A stretch of DNA of 64,000 nt, taken from Toxorhynchites rutilus septentrionalis (taxonomy: Eukaryota > Arthropoda > Insecta > Diptera > Culicidae). This document shows positions 47,440-57,973 of the stretch, in pieces. The position numbers and the translations under genes are program-made. Where the stretch lies: positions 71,722,593 to 71,786,592 of the forward strand of contig NC_073744.1 in the NCBI RefSeq assembly GCF_029784135.1. The letters run 5' to 3'. Position 1 is the stretch's first letter; each line of letters begins with the position of its first letter. The notes beneath the pieces are model-generated. The model saw only the letters and a program-made list of their open reading frames with translations, had not been told where the DNA came from and did no database searches.

Positions 47440-47820
47440 GTTTAAGTTCTATGTAACTTTTGAATGAAATTTTGAGTTTTTTTTCGAATAAAATGGATTT
47501 AAACAAATTTAGTGTGTAATATGAGTTTAATTTAAGTTTTACTTTACATAATAAGCACTTCTATTGCTTAGCACGGTTTAAAAATGAACAATTTAATACA
47601 TCAGTTAGCTCCCCGCGATCAATGAAGTCAACGTGACTGTTATGCGAATATTTTCGACATGGGACAACACAAACGGGTTTGGATTTTTCATATTTTACGA
47701 ACAAAGTCTACTTTTTTATTATTTTTTTCAAAACTTGAGATAATTTTGAGCTGATTCCCACAAAAAAACCAAAATCATTGAAAATCGACATGGGACGGAT
47801 ATGCGAAGAGCGGCAGTATA

Positions 47821-48633
47821 TGGAAGAAACAAAACAATGTTGAAAGTACTCACGGTTGCATGATTGAGCGAAAATTCACATGAAATCATTCAACTGTTTG
47901 TTTTTAACAGATGACAACTGTATCGTGGCTTATATTCAGCGGGAACTTAAAAATGCACGTTTTTAATTAATAAATTACTTCCTGAAAATAGCATTTTCAC
48001 ATGGATGCGGTGGGCAATCAAAGATAAACACAACGACTGACGTCACTATTTGAGAAATAGTTATGGCAGAGCATGCTATGTCGCTCGAAACACTGCCATC
48101 TTCATTACCTTTTTTCCAGTACATTGGTTCTCGAGAATATTTGTACACGGAAATAACATCAGAGAAGAGAAGTGGAACTTGAGAGAAAAAAGTGGCAACG
48201 ATTTGTGGCAAGAAAATGTAAACAGTGAAAAAATTGACAGATAGTTTACGCTCTAAAAATTGAACATAATGTTAAGATGTCTCTAAAAGGGTGGGAGACA
48301 TCATATTTAAGGTGGGAGGTTCGTATATAATGTTACGAACTGAAATTGAATAAAATATACATATAGACGCTAAAACGCTGTGGATAGATATTATAATGCA
48401 TTTTTATCGGTTTATGTATAATGCATTATCAAAATAAATCCATATGTATTGTAATCATAACTTGCTGTGCTATTCATAACAACATTTATGATCGTATTCC
48501 ACCAATGATGACAAATGTGTAATGTACGAATGAAGCTTCGCCATAGAAACTGAACATTGAATAAAAAAATTAAAATGTGGTAAGAGCATCAGTTGAAATA
48601 TTTTAAAGCATTCTCAACGGAATAAATTGAATG
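47821..48633. other. Gene-free AT-rich stretch
   Basis: Between the DNA transposon and the BEL element. The small ORFs have no motifs, and no RNA gene or repeat family was recognised. It may include the upstream flank originally adjoining the RPB2 promoter. Confidence 0.5.
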
Positions 48634-48638
48634 ATACA

Positions 48639-49017
48639 TGTAGGCGATCCTGCAAACTTTGCGTGAGAGAACGCGGATGAACGACGTATAGAAGTCCGAT
48701 GTGATATCAACACACTAAACTGACGAAACGAGAGGAATATTATTCTCGGCGGACCACGCGGCACAATTGCCTTTACGAAAAAACTGTTGCGAGAAGTAAA
48801 AACATGTGTGTTGCACTTGAGATCATATATTCAACTAACTTTTTATTCTGTTCTGTATAACGGCAATGGCTACTCTCCTCTGTTTCCTGTCTTCAAAATA
48901 TTTTTGTGTATACATTTTTAATTCAAGCAAGAAAACAAGTCAAATACAAAATGTGGGATCAAGATAGTTACAGACAAGTGGGATTTATTACGTTGTTTTA
49001 ACTTATGCGTAGGAACA
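48639..49017 (-). repeat. BEL 3' LTR
   Basis: The left-hand LTR, which is downstream for this minus-strand element. On the plus strand it reads TGTAGGCGATCC to GTAGGAACA. Confidence 0.95.
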
Positions 49018-49068
49018 TGCCGGCCCGCATTGAAAGGAAATTTCAATAAATAACCAAGCTTCTCCAAG

Positions 49069-52000
49069 TCAATTGGTGATAGGTGATGTTTCAGTTGAAC
49101 CTTGCTCGATAGGTAGGGGGCAGATCTCCGTCACTGCACGTCTATAGCTGCCGGATGCCGTACGAACCTGAACTACCCGTACGTTTCCGTCATTGCCGAG
49201 GAACACCTGTTCGACTCGACCGAGATTCCACCGCATAGGAGGGGCGCCATCTTGTTTAAGCAGGACCATAGTTCCGATATCTGTGTTTGGTAGTGATACT
49301 GGCCACTTCTTCCGATTTTGAAGCTGCCCGATGTAGTCGCGGGACCAGGATTTCCAGAAATGCTGGAGACGTTGTTGCATCTTCTGGAATGAGTTTAGTC
49401 TGTTAATAGGGGTGTTACACAAGTCAGGCTCTGGAAGCGAGTGGAGAGGCTCTCCAACGAGAAAATGCCCAGGAGTTAGGGCAACTACGTCTGCAGGGTC
49501 AGATGATAACGGCGTCAAGGGTCGGGAATTCATAATTCCCTCTATTTGCACGATGAGCGTGTTGAAGTCGTCGATTGTTAGCAAAGTATTTTTCATCACC
49601 CTGTAGAGATGATACTTGAAGATTTTTACCGCAGCCTCCCATAGTCCACCGAAGTGCGGCGAACGTGCTGGATTGAAGTGGAAGTTGATGCCAGATTCAG
49701 CGCAATAACTGGCGGTTTCTTCGGAACTATGCATTTTGTTGAATTCCCGTCGAAGTTCTTGGAGCATTCGGTTCGCTCCTACGAAAGTTCGTGCGTTATC
49801 ACAATATATGTCGGATATACGACCACGACGGCTGACGAGGCGTTTTAGCGCATTTATGAACGAGGCTGATGTGAGACTATATACGATATCGATGTGGACG
49901 GCTTTTGACCACATACACACGAAGATTGCGACGAAGATTTTTATCGATGATCCACGACGTCTAGGAGGCTTTACGAAGAACGGACCGCAATAGTCAACTC
50001 CGCTTGATACAAACGCACGCGATGGTGTGAGTCTAACGGCAGGTAATTGACCCATAAGCTGGCTGGCGGCTGTTGGTTTACAGTGAAAACAAACAATACA
50101 TTCACGTACTACTTTCTTTGCGACGTCTCTTCCTCTGATTGGCCAAAATCGTTGGCGCAGCAAGGATAACAGCAGCTGTGGGCCCGAGTGTAATGTACGA
50201 ATATGAATTGCTTTAGCGATGAGAAGTGTGATATGAGCTCTTTGAGGTAAAATCATCGGGGTATCAAATGGAGCGTCAAGTTTCTGTAGACGTCCATCCA
50301 CACGAAGTATGCCTTCTGAATCTAAAAAAGGATTCAGTGTCTTAAGCTGTGATTTAAACGAAAATAGTTTTCGAGTTGGTCCTGTGTGCTTCCGGAGAAA
50401 TTTTATTTCTGACGAAAAATGTTCTGCTTGCGTTTGTTTTATAAGTGCTGCATCGATTTCTTTGTGCGTTAGTGCACCAAAATGGCGATTTTTAAGACGA
50501 TTGCGACAATTATTTATGAATCTCATTACCCATGCGATTTTTCGTTGCAGAGGAGAGAGTGCGGAATGTTGTTCGATTAATTCAACGACAGAGGAGTTCG
50601 TAGTAACCATAACAGCGACAGTTTGACGAATTTCGACGTCACGAGCTTGCATATGAAGTGGGGAAAGTGTGATGCAATTTGGCGGCCAACTATTTGTTTG
50701 TTCACAGAGGAATCCAGGGCCGTGCCACCAGAGGTCGTCGTTAATGAGCTTAGATGGAAGAACACCACGTGAGATCCGATCAGCAGGATTTAGATGCGTT
50801 GGTACATGGCGCCAAGAGCCTTTGGTCAAACGATGAATTTCGGCGATGCGATTCGAAACGAAAACTTTCCAAACTGACGATGATGATGCCAACCAATGAA
50901 GCACGATAGTTGAGTCGGTCCAATAGGTCACCCTGATATTTAACGATGTTGATTCTAGTACAAGTTCTGCTAACTGAGCAGCTAATAAAGCTGCACAAAG
51001 TTCCAGTCGTGGAGTCGAGAGCTTTGTCAGCGAACTGACGCGAGATTTCGAGATTACCAAATTGCTAACGGATGTACCGTCACCACTCGTTGTCTTCATA
51101 TACACACAGCTACCATAAGCCCGATCGGACGCATCTGCGAAGCAATGGAGTTCGATGTCTGTGTAATTATCGTTGAGAGCGCGTCTGGGAATAGTGAGCG
51201 ATGCGAGTTTATAGATTTCCTCACGATACTGCTTCCACCAAGTCGTACATTCAGATGGCAATGAGTCGTTCCACGAATAGTTGTTAGCCCAAAGTGATTG
51301 TAGAAATATCTTCGCCATTACGATAGCAGCTCCAACAAGACCGAGGGGGTCGAATAGGCGTGACATCTCCGATAAAATTGTACGTTTTGTTATCAACTCC
51401 GATAATTCAAATTCTGGAACGTTGAAGCTCAACCGATCAGACACAGGATGCCAGTTGAGTTCAAGAGTTTTGATTAAACCTGATTGACCGATTTTTAATT
51501 CGGACCGAGTATCCCGTAGTGATTCTGGAATATGAGCAAGCACCCTTTTGTTGTTACTGCTCCATTTTCGGAGGCTAAATCCACCAGAACGAAGAAGTGC
51601 GATAAGCTGTTGATTTGTTTCGATTAAGCGATTTTCGTCATCTTCCCCCGACAGGTAATCATCTACGTAAAACGACTTCTTCACCTTCAAGGCGGCAAGT
51701 GGATAGTTTTGAGCTTCGTCGTCAGCAAGTTGGTTTAAAACACGCGTAGCGAGGTATGGTGCAGAAGCTGTACCGTATGTGACGGTATTCAGTCGATAAT
51801 GTTTTAGATTTTCTGTAGGATTCTTCCGCCAAACGATCTGTTGCAGAGGACGATCTTCAGTGTGGACGATAATCTGTCGATACATTTTTTCTATATCGGC
51901 AGTCACTACGTTCTTTGGTAGTCGAAAATTGAGTAGTATTGACAAAAGCGAAGGCTGAACATTTGGACCTATGTAGCAGATATCATTCAGTGAAATGTTG

Positions 52001-54477
52001 TTAGATCCTCGGCATGAGGCATCGAAAACAACCCTTGTCTTTGTTGTTGTGCTTTCTGGTCGCTGGATCGAATGATGAGGTAGGTAGAAGTGCTGGATCG
52101 AATGATTGGGCTCGATTTCCTCCATGTGTTGCAGTAGTTGATACTCGTCCATGAATTTCGTGTATTCTGAGAGTAACTGAGGGTCCGATGCTAACTTTTT
52201 CTCGATACTAAAAAATCTACGCTTTGCTGTTGTTAACGATTCTCCTAAAGCAAACAGCATCTCTTCACGAATGGGTAAACGAATCACGTACCGACCGTCA
52301 ATGGCTCTGCTGTGGGTTTTTTTGAAATGTGTCTCGCAATATTGTTCTTCCAGAGAAAGGGCTTTGCCACTTTCGAAACTTTCTACTTCCCAGAATTTGC
52401 GAACTATTGAATCCAGGTTGTCAAAAGTCGAAACGTTACAAACAACAGTAGAAGATTTGCTTTCGAGGGCCTCACCCGCAACGACGTAACCGAAAACTGT
52501 TTTACGAAGCACTGGCAAGTCACTACCTAGTGCGATTTGATCATCCTCTAGAATGTCGAAGAATGACTTTATGCCGATAATCATGTCGACGTCGTGGGCG
52601 ACATTGAATTTGGGATCTGCGAGAGGAACGTGGCGCGGAATAATCCACTTGGATACATTCACGTTGACTGTGGGCAAAATCCTCGTTAGCGATGGCAGGA
52701 TCAAAAAACTCAAGCAAGATGTGTACGAATTAATACGAGACGACACTACGATGGGAACTTGTTGTTTAACTTTCTTAACGGATTGGCTTATACCATACAC
52801 ATCTATGTTAGCAGATAGGCGTTTCAAGCGAAGAGTTTGAGCTAGAGATTCTGTTACGAAATTTGCTTCAGATGCACAATCAAGCAAAGCGCGTGCGAAG
52901 TGGTAGTTACCATCAATATCCTTGACCCTAACGTATGCAGTCAACATGAATACAGAAGACTGTTTAGTCTTCGACAAATTCGAATTTACAGGAACGACAG
53001 CTTGACAATTTGTCACCTGAGGTGAGCTTTGAGCAGAACCTGACGGTTTGCGTTTCGAAATCGATGGAGGAATAAGCGACGACGTATAATTACTGTGCCC
53101 ATCTGACGATGACGGGACTGGTTCAGTAATCCGAGATACCACATTGCAATCATCTGCAATGCACGAAAACGATGAAGGCATACCGACGACCGATACCGAT
53201 GGTGAATGGTGTGTATACTGCGCTACCTGAATGGCAGTGTTCGATTGATCGTTATTCTGATCCGACTTTGGAGTTGAATTCAAATGTAGCAAAGTATGAT
53301 GGCGTTTGCTGCATGTTCGACAGGATCCAGCAGTGCAGTTTTTCATCATGTGAGATGACCGTAGACAGTTAAGACAAAGGCCGTGCTTCTTGGCTACTTC
53401 GAAACGTTGTTGTGGCGACAGCTTCCTAAATTCAACGCACTGCATCAGTGAATGCGATAGTTTGCATAGTCTGCACTTCGGAAGATTATCATTATTCGTG
53501 GAGTGATATGAAACGGTTTTATTTCGCAGAGTCTTCGATTCTAATTTTATCTCAGGCTTGATAGGCTGTTGTGATGTTTGGGAGAGCGTAATAGACTGCA
53601 AAATCCTAGAGCGTTTCTGAATAAAGGCAACTAATTCATCATACATGGGACGACCGTTGATGTCTAGCTGAGATTCCCATTCCTTCAGCGTGATAGGATC
53701 CAATTTGCTACTCAATAACTCGATAAGGAATGAATTCCAATGATCATCACAATTCTCCAACTTATTAAGCACACAGACATGCTTATCGAATTCATCTGCC
53801 AAATTTGAGAGTGCTGTGGCAGATTCTTTACGTATAGCATTCGTGGACAACAAAGCCGAAAAGTGTTGTTTAATTTGCAGATTCTTATTGTCATACCGCT
53901 TCCTTAGACTATCCCATGCAATTGTATAATTTTCTGACGAAACCGATAAAGACTCAACCAGACGAAGAGCCTCACCCTTCAATACGGCCTTCAAATACTG
54001 AAATTTTTGCACTGACGACAGATGATGATTTGTGTGAATCAGAGTGACGAAAAGATCGTGAAAATTCGTCCACTCTTCGAAATTTCCGGAAAACTCCGGT
54101 ATTTTAAGCTCAGGCAAGCGAACACCAACAGAATGAACAGGCGGAGCAACAGGAGAAAGTGGTCTTTTTGTGTCAACTTCAACTGCATCAAGCTTTTCAG
54201 TGAGTGATCCTTTTAATTGAAAATATTCTGTTTCGAATGAAATTCTAACAGCCGAAAGTTCTTCGTCGGCTTCTTCCTCACACTCAATTTCGGTTTGTAA
54301 TTCGTCAAATTGATCCCATAGCTCATCTAGCTTTTCTATGCGAAATTTGAGTTGAGGGAAATCACGATCGAACGTATAATCTTGGTTGAATTGCTGAATC
54401 AATTTTAATGAACTTAAAACGTTGTTTCTACGAACAACAATCTTCTTTATTTTCTTAGCGTTCATTTTTGTACGCAC
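49069..54477 (-). CDS. BEL/Pao Gag-Pol polyprotein (1802 aa)
   Basis: Domains run in BEL order. A Gag DUF1759 region (PELKIPEFSGNFEEWTNFHD) lies near 120-280. Cysteine knuckles (CRLCKLSHSLMQC, CLNCLRSSHMMKNC, CRTCSKRHH) follow near 335-400. The protease region has ALLDCASEANFVTE in place of the usual DSGS-like core. Reverse transcriptase has VVFDASCRGS and YVDDYLSGEDD near 936. RNase H has CFADASDRAYGSCVY and YWTDSTIVLHWL. The integrase has an H2C2 zinc region (HSGPQLL...CIVCFHC) and the core acids in GVDYCGPFF, YCDNARTF (near 1560) and FGGLWEAAVK. The C-terminus is DUF5641-like. There are no stops or shifts. A downstream ATG at 54459 could also be the start. Confidence 0.96.
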   Translation of the reverse strand: MRTKMNAKKIKKIVVRRNNVLSSLKLIQQFNQDYTFDRDFPQLKFRIEKLDELWDQFDELQTEIECEEEADEELSAVRISFETEYFQLKGSLTEKLDAVEVDTKRPLSPVAPPVHSVGVRLPELKIPEFSGNFEEWTNFHDLFVTLIHTNHHLSSVQKFQYLKAVLKGEALRLVESLSVSSENYTIAWDSLRKRYDNKNLQIKQHFSALLSTNAIRKESATALSNLADEFDKHVCVLNKLENCDDHWNSFLIELLSSKLDPITLKEWESQLDINGRPMYDELVAFIQKRSRILQSITLSQTSQQPIKPEIKLESKTLRNKTVSYHSTNNDNLPKCRLCKLSHSLMQCVEFRKLSPQQRFEVAKKHGLCLNCLRSSHMMKNCTAGSCRTCSKRHHTLLHLNSTPKSDQNNDQSNTAIQVAQYTHHSPSVSVVGMPSSFSCIADDCNVVSRITEPVPSSSDGHSNYTSSLIPPSISKRKPSGSAQSSPQVTNCQAVVPVNSNLSKTKQSSVFMLTAYVRVKDIDGNYHFARALLDCASEANFVTESLAQTLRLKRLSANIDVYGISQSVKKVKQQVPIVVSSRINSYTSCLSFLILPSLTRILPTVNVNVSKWIIPRHVPLADPKFNVAHDVDMIIGIKSFFDILEDDQIALGSDLPVLRKTVFGYVVAGEALESKSSTVVCNVSTFDNLDSIVRKFWEVESFESGKALSLEEQYCETHFKKTHSRAIDGRYVIRLPIREEMLFALGESLTTAKRRFFSIEKKLASDPQLLSEYTKFMDEYQLLQHMEEIEPNHSIQHFYLPHHSIQRPESTTTKTRVVFDASCRGSNNISLNDICYIGPNVQPSLLSILLNFRLPKNVVTADIEKMYRQIIVHTEDRPLQQIVWRKNPTENLKHYRLNTVTYGTASAPYLATRVLNQLADDEAQNYPLAALKVKKSFYVDDYLSGEDDENRLIETNQQLIALLRSGGFSLRKWSSNNKRVLAHIPESLRDTRSELKIGQSGLIKTLELNWHPVSDRLSFNVPEFELSELITKRTILSEMSRLFDPLGLVGAAIVMAKIFLQSLWANNYSWNDSLPSECTTWWKQYREEIYKLASLTIPRRALNDNYTDIELHCFADASDRAYGSCVYMKTTSGDGTSVSNLVISKSRVSSLTKLSTPRLELCAALLAAQLAELVLESTSLNIRVTYWTDSTIVLHWLASSSSVWKVFVSNRIAEIHRLTKGSWRHVPTHLNPADRISRGVLPSKLINDDLWWHGPGFLCEQTNSWPPNCITLSPLHMQARDVEIRQTVAVMVTTNSSVVELIEQHSALSPLQRKIAWVMRFINNCRNRLKNRHFGALTHKEIDAALIKQTQAEHFSSEIKFLRKHTGPTRKLFSFKSQLKTLNPFLDSEGILRVDGRLQKLDAPFDTPMILPQRAHITLLIAKAIHIRTLHSGPQLLLSLLRQRFWPIRGRDVAKKVVRECIVCFHCKPTAASQLMGQLPAVRLTPSRAFVSSGVDYCGPFFVKPPRRRGSSIKIFVAIFVCMWSKAVHIDIVYSLTSASFINALKRLVSRRGRISDIYCDNARTFVGANRMLQELRREFNKMHSSEETASYCAESGINFHFNPARSPHFGGLWEAAVKIFKYHLYRVMKNTLLTIDDFNTLIVQIEGIMNSRPLTPLSSDPADVVALTPGHFLVGEPLHSLPEPDLCNTPINRLNSFQKMQQRLQHFWKSWSRDYIGQLQNRKKWPVSLPNTDIGTMVLLKQDGAPPMRWNLGRVEQVFLGNDGNVRVVQVRTASGSYRRAVTEICPLPIEQGSTETSPITN

Positions 54478-54703
54478 AAAATTTTATTTTATTTCGATAA
54501 TTTTGTTTGCCACTCACCTGTGCTCACTTTTCGAACCTGCGATGTGCCTCGACGATAACAGCAAAATCCGTTTCCTTCATGAAGTTTCCAGGCCAATGGA
54601 ACTGCCGACGCGATGAATCCGGAGTGAAAAATCCAGCAGTCGAAAAAGATGGCGACGCTAACCTCAGACGAAAGGCGGTCGAAGACGAAAAATGCTCTGG
54701 CAG

Positions 54704-54721
54704 TCCCGGGTTTCGGCACCA
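54704..54721 (-). other. BEL primer-binding site (tRNA-Phe)
   Basis: On the minus strand TGGTGCCGAAACCCGGGA follows the 5' LTR after four bases. Its complement equals the 3' end of a eukaryotic tRNA-Phe with CCA added, all 18 positions as I recall that tRNA. Confidence 0.8.
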
Positions 54722-54725
54722 AAAA

Positions 54726-55106
54726 TGTAGGCGATCCTGCAAACTTTGCGTGAGAGAACGCGGATGAACGACGTATAGAAGTCCGATGTGATATCAACAC
54801 ACTAAACTGACGAAACGAGAGGAATATTATTCTCGGCGGACCACGCGGCACAATTGCCTTTACGAAAAAACTGTTGCGAGAAGTAAAAACATGTGTGTTG
54901 CACTTGAGATCATATATTCAACTAACTTTTTATTCTGTTCTGTATAACGGCAATGGCTACTCTCCTCTCTGTTTCCTGTCTTCAAAATATTTTTGTGTAT
55001 ACATTTTTAATTCAAGCAAGAAAACAAGTCAAATACAAAATGTGGGATCAAGATAGTTACAGACATGTGGGATTTATTACGTTGTTTTAACTTATGCGTA
55101 GGAACA
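54726..55106 (-). repeat. BEL 5' LTR
   Basis: The right-hand LTR, 381 bp, which is upstream for the minus-strand element. The leader between it and the ORF (54478-54725) holds no other gene. Confidence 0.95.
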
Positions 55107-55360
55107 ATACAATAATTATACGACTAAATAATGTAGGTACGCTTAAAAAACAACATAAAAATATGATTTCTGAATATCTTTTTTCAGTTTTGAACACACC
55201 CCATAAAAAGCTATTTTTATTTTTTTAAATACCCTCTGTTGGTATTGTATCTAGAATTTACAAGGTAATAAAACGTTAACGTCAATTAGTTTCTAGTAAT
55301 CAGTTTTTTAGTTGCAGGGGAAATTAACACCAAACTATATTTTCTTAGTATTATATATAG

Positions 55361-56365
55361 GCTCTCCAGTCGATGAAAACTAGTAGGCATCCATCTTATT
55401 TCCTCACAAAAGTGAGGCAGCAGATGAGTGCACTGATCGAAAGATCTTATAAGTTAACCTTTGTATGGGTCCCCTCTCATTGCTCAATTCCTGGCAATGA
55501 GAAAGCGGACACTCTCGCAAAGGTGGGTGCCCAGGAAGGCGAATTGTTTGATAGACAGATTTCATACGATGAATTTTTCCAATTACTGCGTCAGAGTTCC
55601 CTCTTGAGTTAGCAAACTGATTGGAACACTGGAAGTCTTGGGCGGTGGTTATATTCAATTATTCCAAATGTTTCTTCGAGAGCGTGGTTCAAAGGTCTGG
55701 ACGTAAGTCGTGACTTCATTCGTGTAATGAGTAGACTTATGTCCAACCACTACTCGCTAGATGTGCATCTCCACAGAATAAATCTTGTTCAAAGCAACGT
55801 CTGTCGGTGTGGAAACGGTTACGATGACATCGATCACGCAGTTTGGCAATGTACGGATAATTACGCAGCCAGAGAGTACCTTTTGAATGCCCTTAGGGCC
55901 CAAAGAAGACAACCCTATGTTCCTGTTAGAGACGCGTTGGGAACTCGCGACATCTGCTATATGCAGTTGATCTATATGTTTGTGAAACGGACTAGCATAA
56001 GAATTTAATGCTTTTGTGTGTTTTTTTTCTTTTTCGTTATCAGTTTGTTTGTCTTGTCCCCTCATTTCACCGTCGCCCACCCTCGACAGATAGTCGAACA
56101 CCAGATGCTATCCCTGGTCTTTATGCACAATGCTACAGTGCGTGCGGCAGCTCTCGGTTGAGACAACGATACCTCATATCCATATCCCTAACCTGATCCA
56201 TCCCACAAAAATTGTTGCCCCTCTAACCTCGAGTAAACCGCGAGTAATCGGTCGAAACCTACTAAACATAGATTTAAGTTGAAATTCTGTAAAAACAAAT
56301 CATGAATTAGTGGCTCCGCAAAGCTCATGCGATTGAGCCTTACAAATAAATGAATTGGAAAAAAA
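55361..56365 (+). pseudogene. 5'-truncated I-superfamily element, second family
   Basis: The insert is bounded by a 14-bp target duplication AGTATTATATATAG (55347-55360 and 56366-56379). It starts within RNase H (FVWVPSHCSIPGNEKADTLA), has a TAG after RQSSLL, and then continues with SRLMSNHYSLDVHLHRINLV and CRCGNGYDDIDHAVWQC, ending at a stop near 56008. A 3' UTR with AATAAATG and a short A-run follows. It clearly belongs to the same group as the 28585-39453 element but is a different, diverged family. It is dead on arrival. Confidence 0.92.
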
Positions 56366-56379
56366 AGTATTATATATAG

Positions 56380-57013
56380 ATTCCATGCCAAACTGACATA
56401 GTGGTTCTCAGATTTTCGTGTAAATTGGTAGTTTTGTTCCTTTTCGTTAAATATTAGATCCCATTCCATTTTTCTCCTTTTTTCCAAAAATATTTTTTTT
56501 TAGATTCATATCTTTTGAACTATTAAACCGATCCAGATGATCGACATATCAAATTGGTCAGTTAGCCAGTTTATTTTTTTTTAAATACTATACTTGCAAA
56601 AAAAATAATTTTGTTTTCTTGATTATTGATCGTAATTGTTCTTTATAGTTTTCATTCAAGGGCGTTATGTTTTTTATATTTTCTCTCGAAAGCTGAGGAT
56701 TTTTTAGATAACATATCCAAAAATATGTTCTTCGGTTTTAAATTATGATTTTTCAAAATTAACCGATGGTTCAAAAAATCATTTTTCTCCTTTTTTCCAA
56801 AAATGACGTTTTTTAAAAATTCATAACTTTTATCTACTGAATCGATTCATATAATCGACATAGTTAATTTAAGTCAATAATTTCACACGTGCAAAATTTT
56901 TTTTTTATTTATGAAAAACAGATACAATTATTATTCACTAAAACAAAAATAATTTTTACGCGAGTGCAATATTTTTCCAAAATTTATTTTTCGTTTTGTT
57001 ATTTCTCGAACAA
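56380..57013. other. AT-rich stretch with diverged internal repeat
   Basis: The segment near 56485-56580 (TTCATATCTTTTGAACTATT, then GATCGACATA) is loosely repeated near 56800-56870 (TTCATAACTTTTATCTACTG). No gene was recognised. Confidence 0.5.
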
Positions 57014-57345
57014 CCCAGCAAACATTAAATCGCATAACAAGCGTATATATAACATCATATGCCCTAAAATTTGGTTGGCATATAATGCGCTTAACTGGCA
57101 TATGCATGCAAAAGTGGAGGCCATATACATACATGGCAAATGCTTACCGATTTTGTTTGGATGAATATGCAACTTTGACCGGCTATAATAGCGATTACCA
57201 AATACGACTTTTGCCATACTCATATACGATTTATTACAGACATAGAAAAAAAACAAATGGCGCAAAATATTTTCGTGAAATGTATATTATAACCTCACGA
57301 ATCGCCCTTTTTATGTATGAGTATTTATGTTCGTAGAAACAATAA
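57014..57345 (+). repeat. CCCAGCAAAC-ended element, partial copy
   Basis: Starts CCCAGCAAACATTAAATCGC and matches 57974-58297 at over 90 percent by eye. The matching right-hand end was not found nearby. Confidence 0.75.
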
Positions 57346-57366
57346 TTCTCGCGTAACTTTTGAAAA

Positions 57367-57570
57367 GGTCCAATGTAACATTTTCGCCAACTCGAGAAAA
57401 ACGAAGTTGAAGACCCGAACATTATTTTGCGAATTGTCTTAAAAGCTATCGATCTTTATCACTGTTTTCACCACTAGCTGTCAAGAATAACTCCGTAAAA
57501 CCAATCGTAACTGTCGATCCGTGATTTGAGATTAAGGTTGAAGCCTCGGAGCGAAAAATGTTACATTGGA
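57367..57570. repeat. Short inverted-repeat element
   Basis: GTCCAATGTAACATTTTCGC at the left and GCGAAAAATGTTACATTGGAC-like sequence at the right form inverted ends about 200 bp apart. It has no coding capacity. Confidence 0.6.
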
Positions 57571-57973
57571 CGTTTTGACTGCCCGCGATTGCACTTTGGA
57601 CATATTACGTTGCACTATAGGAATTTGAAACTAACTAATAAACAACAATCCAAATATCAGCATTTCGTTCTAAAGACTGATTATTATTGTTATCGCTCGT
57701 TGAATTGCGCTGAAATCGATAACAACTCCTGTAAGAAACAAATTCCAAAACGACCGAAGTACGACTGCGAGTTGTTTTGACTGCTTTGTTACTTCGGACG
57801 TTTCGGCCGTCGGAGGAAAGTGGCGTCCGAAGTAACAGCCGAGTGCTTAAAATCCGAATCTGTACATTGGATATTTTTTGTATCGGCGACAAAAAGGATG
57901 AAGAAGATAGATACGTGAACGATTGTTTTTGTAATACATTCAACGATTAAAAACATATAGCGTGCGTCCATTC

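Larger units (their letters stand above)
44663..47816 (+). mobile_element. Intact DNA transposon, 3154 bp, TATA target duplication
   Basis: The ends are inverted repeats starting CTGCCGCTCTTCGCAT. They are perfect for 16 bp, then about 25 bp with three mismatches. The 4-bp duplication TATA flanks the element (44659-44662 and 47817-47820). The core TTCGCAT recurs inside both ends (about 44877-44930 and 47640-47665). One three-exon gene fills the middle. The 4-bp target and DUF7869-like gene product recall Sola-like elements, but I cannot fix the superfamily. Clean ends and an intact gene suggest recent activity. Confidence 0.88.
48639..55106 (-). mobile_element. Complete BEL/Pao LTR retrotransposon, 6.47 kb
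   Basis: LTRs lie at 48639-49017 (379 bp) and 54726-55106 (381 bp). They differ by one substitution (near 48976/55065) and one 2-bp CT indel by eye. A 5-bp target duplication ATACA flanks the element (48634-48638 and 55107-55111). A minus-strand primer site matches the 3' end of tRNA-Phe. A single 1802-codon Gag-Pol ORF is intact, with no envelope ORF. It is recent and potentially competent. Confidence 0.96.

Noticed and set aside
47975..48244. Overlapping small ORFs on both strands
   Set aside because: No motifs, splice context or codon pattern; likely chance.
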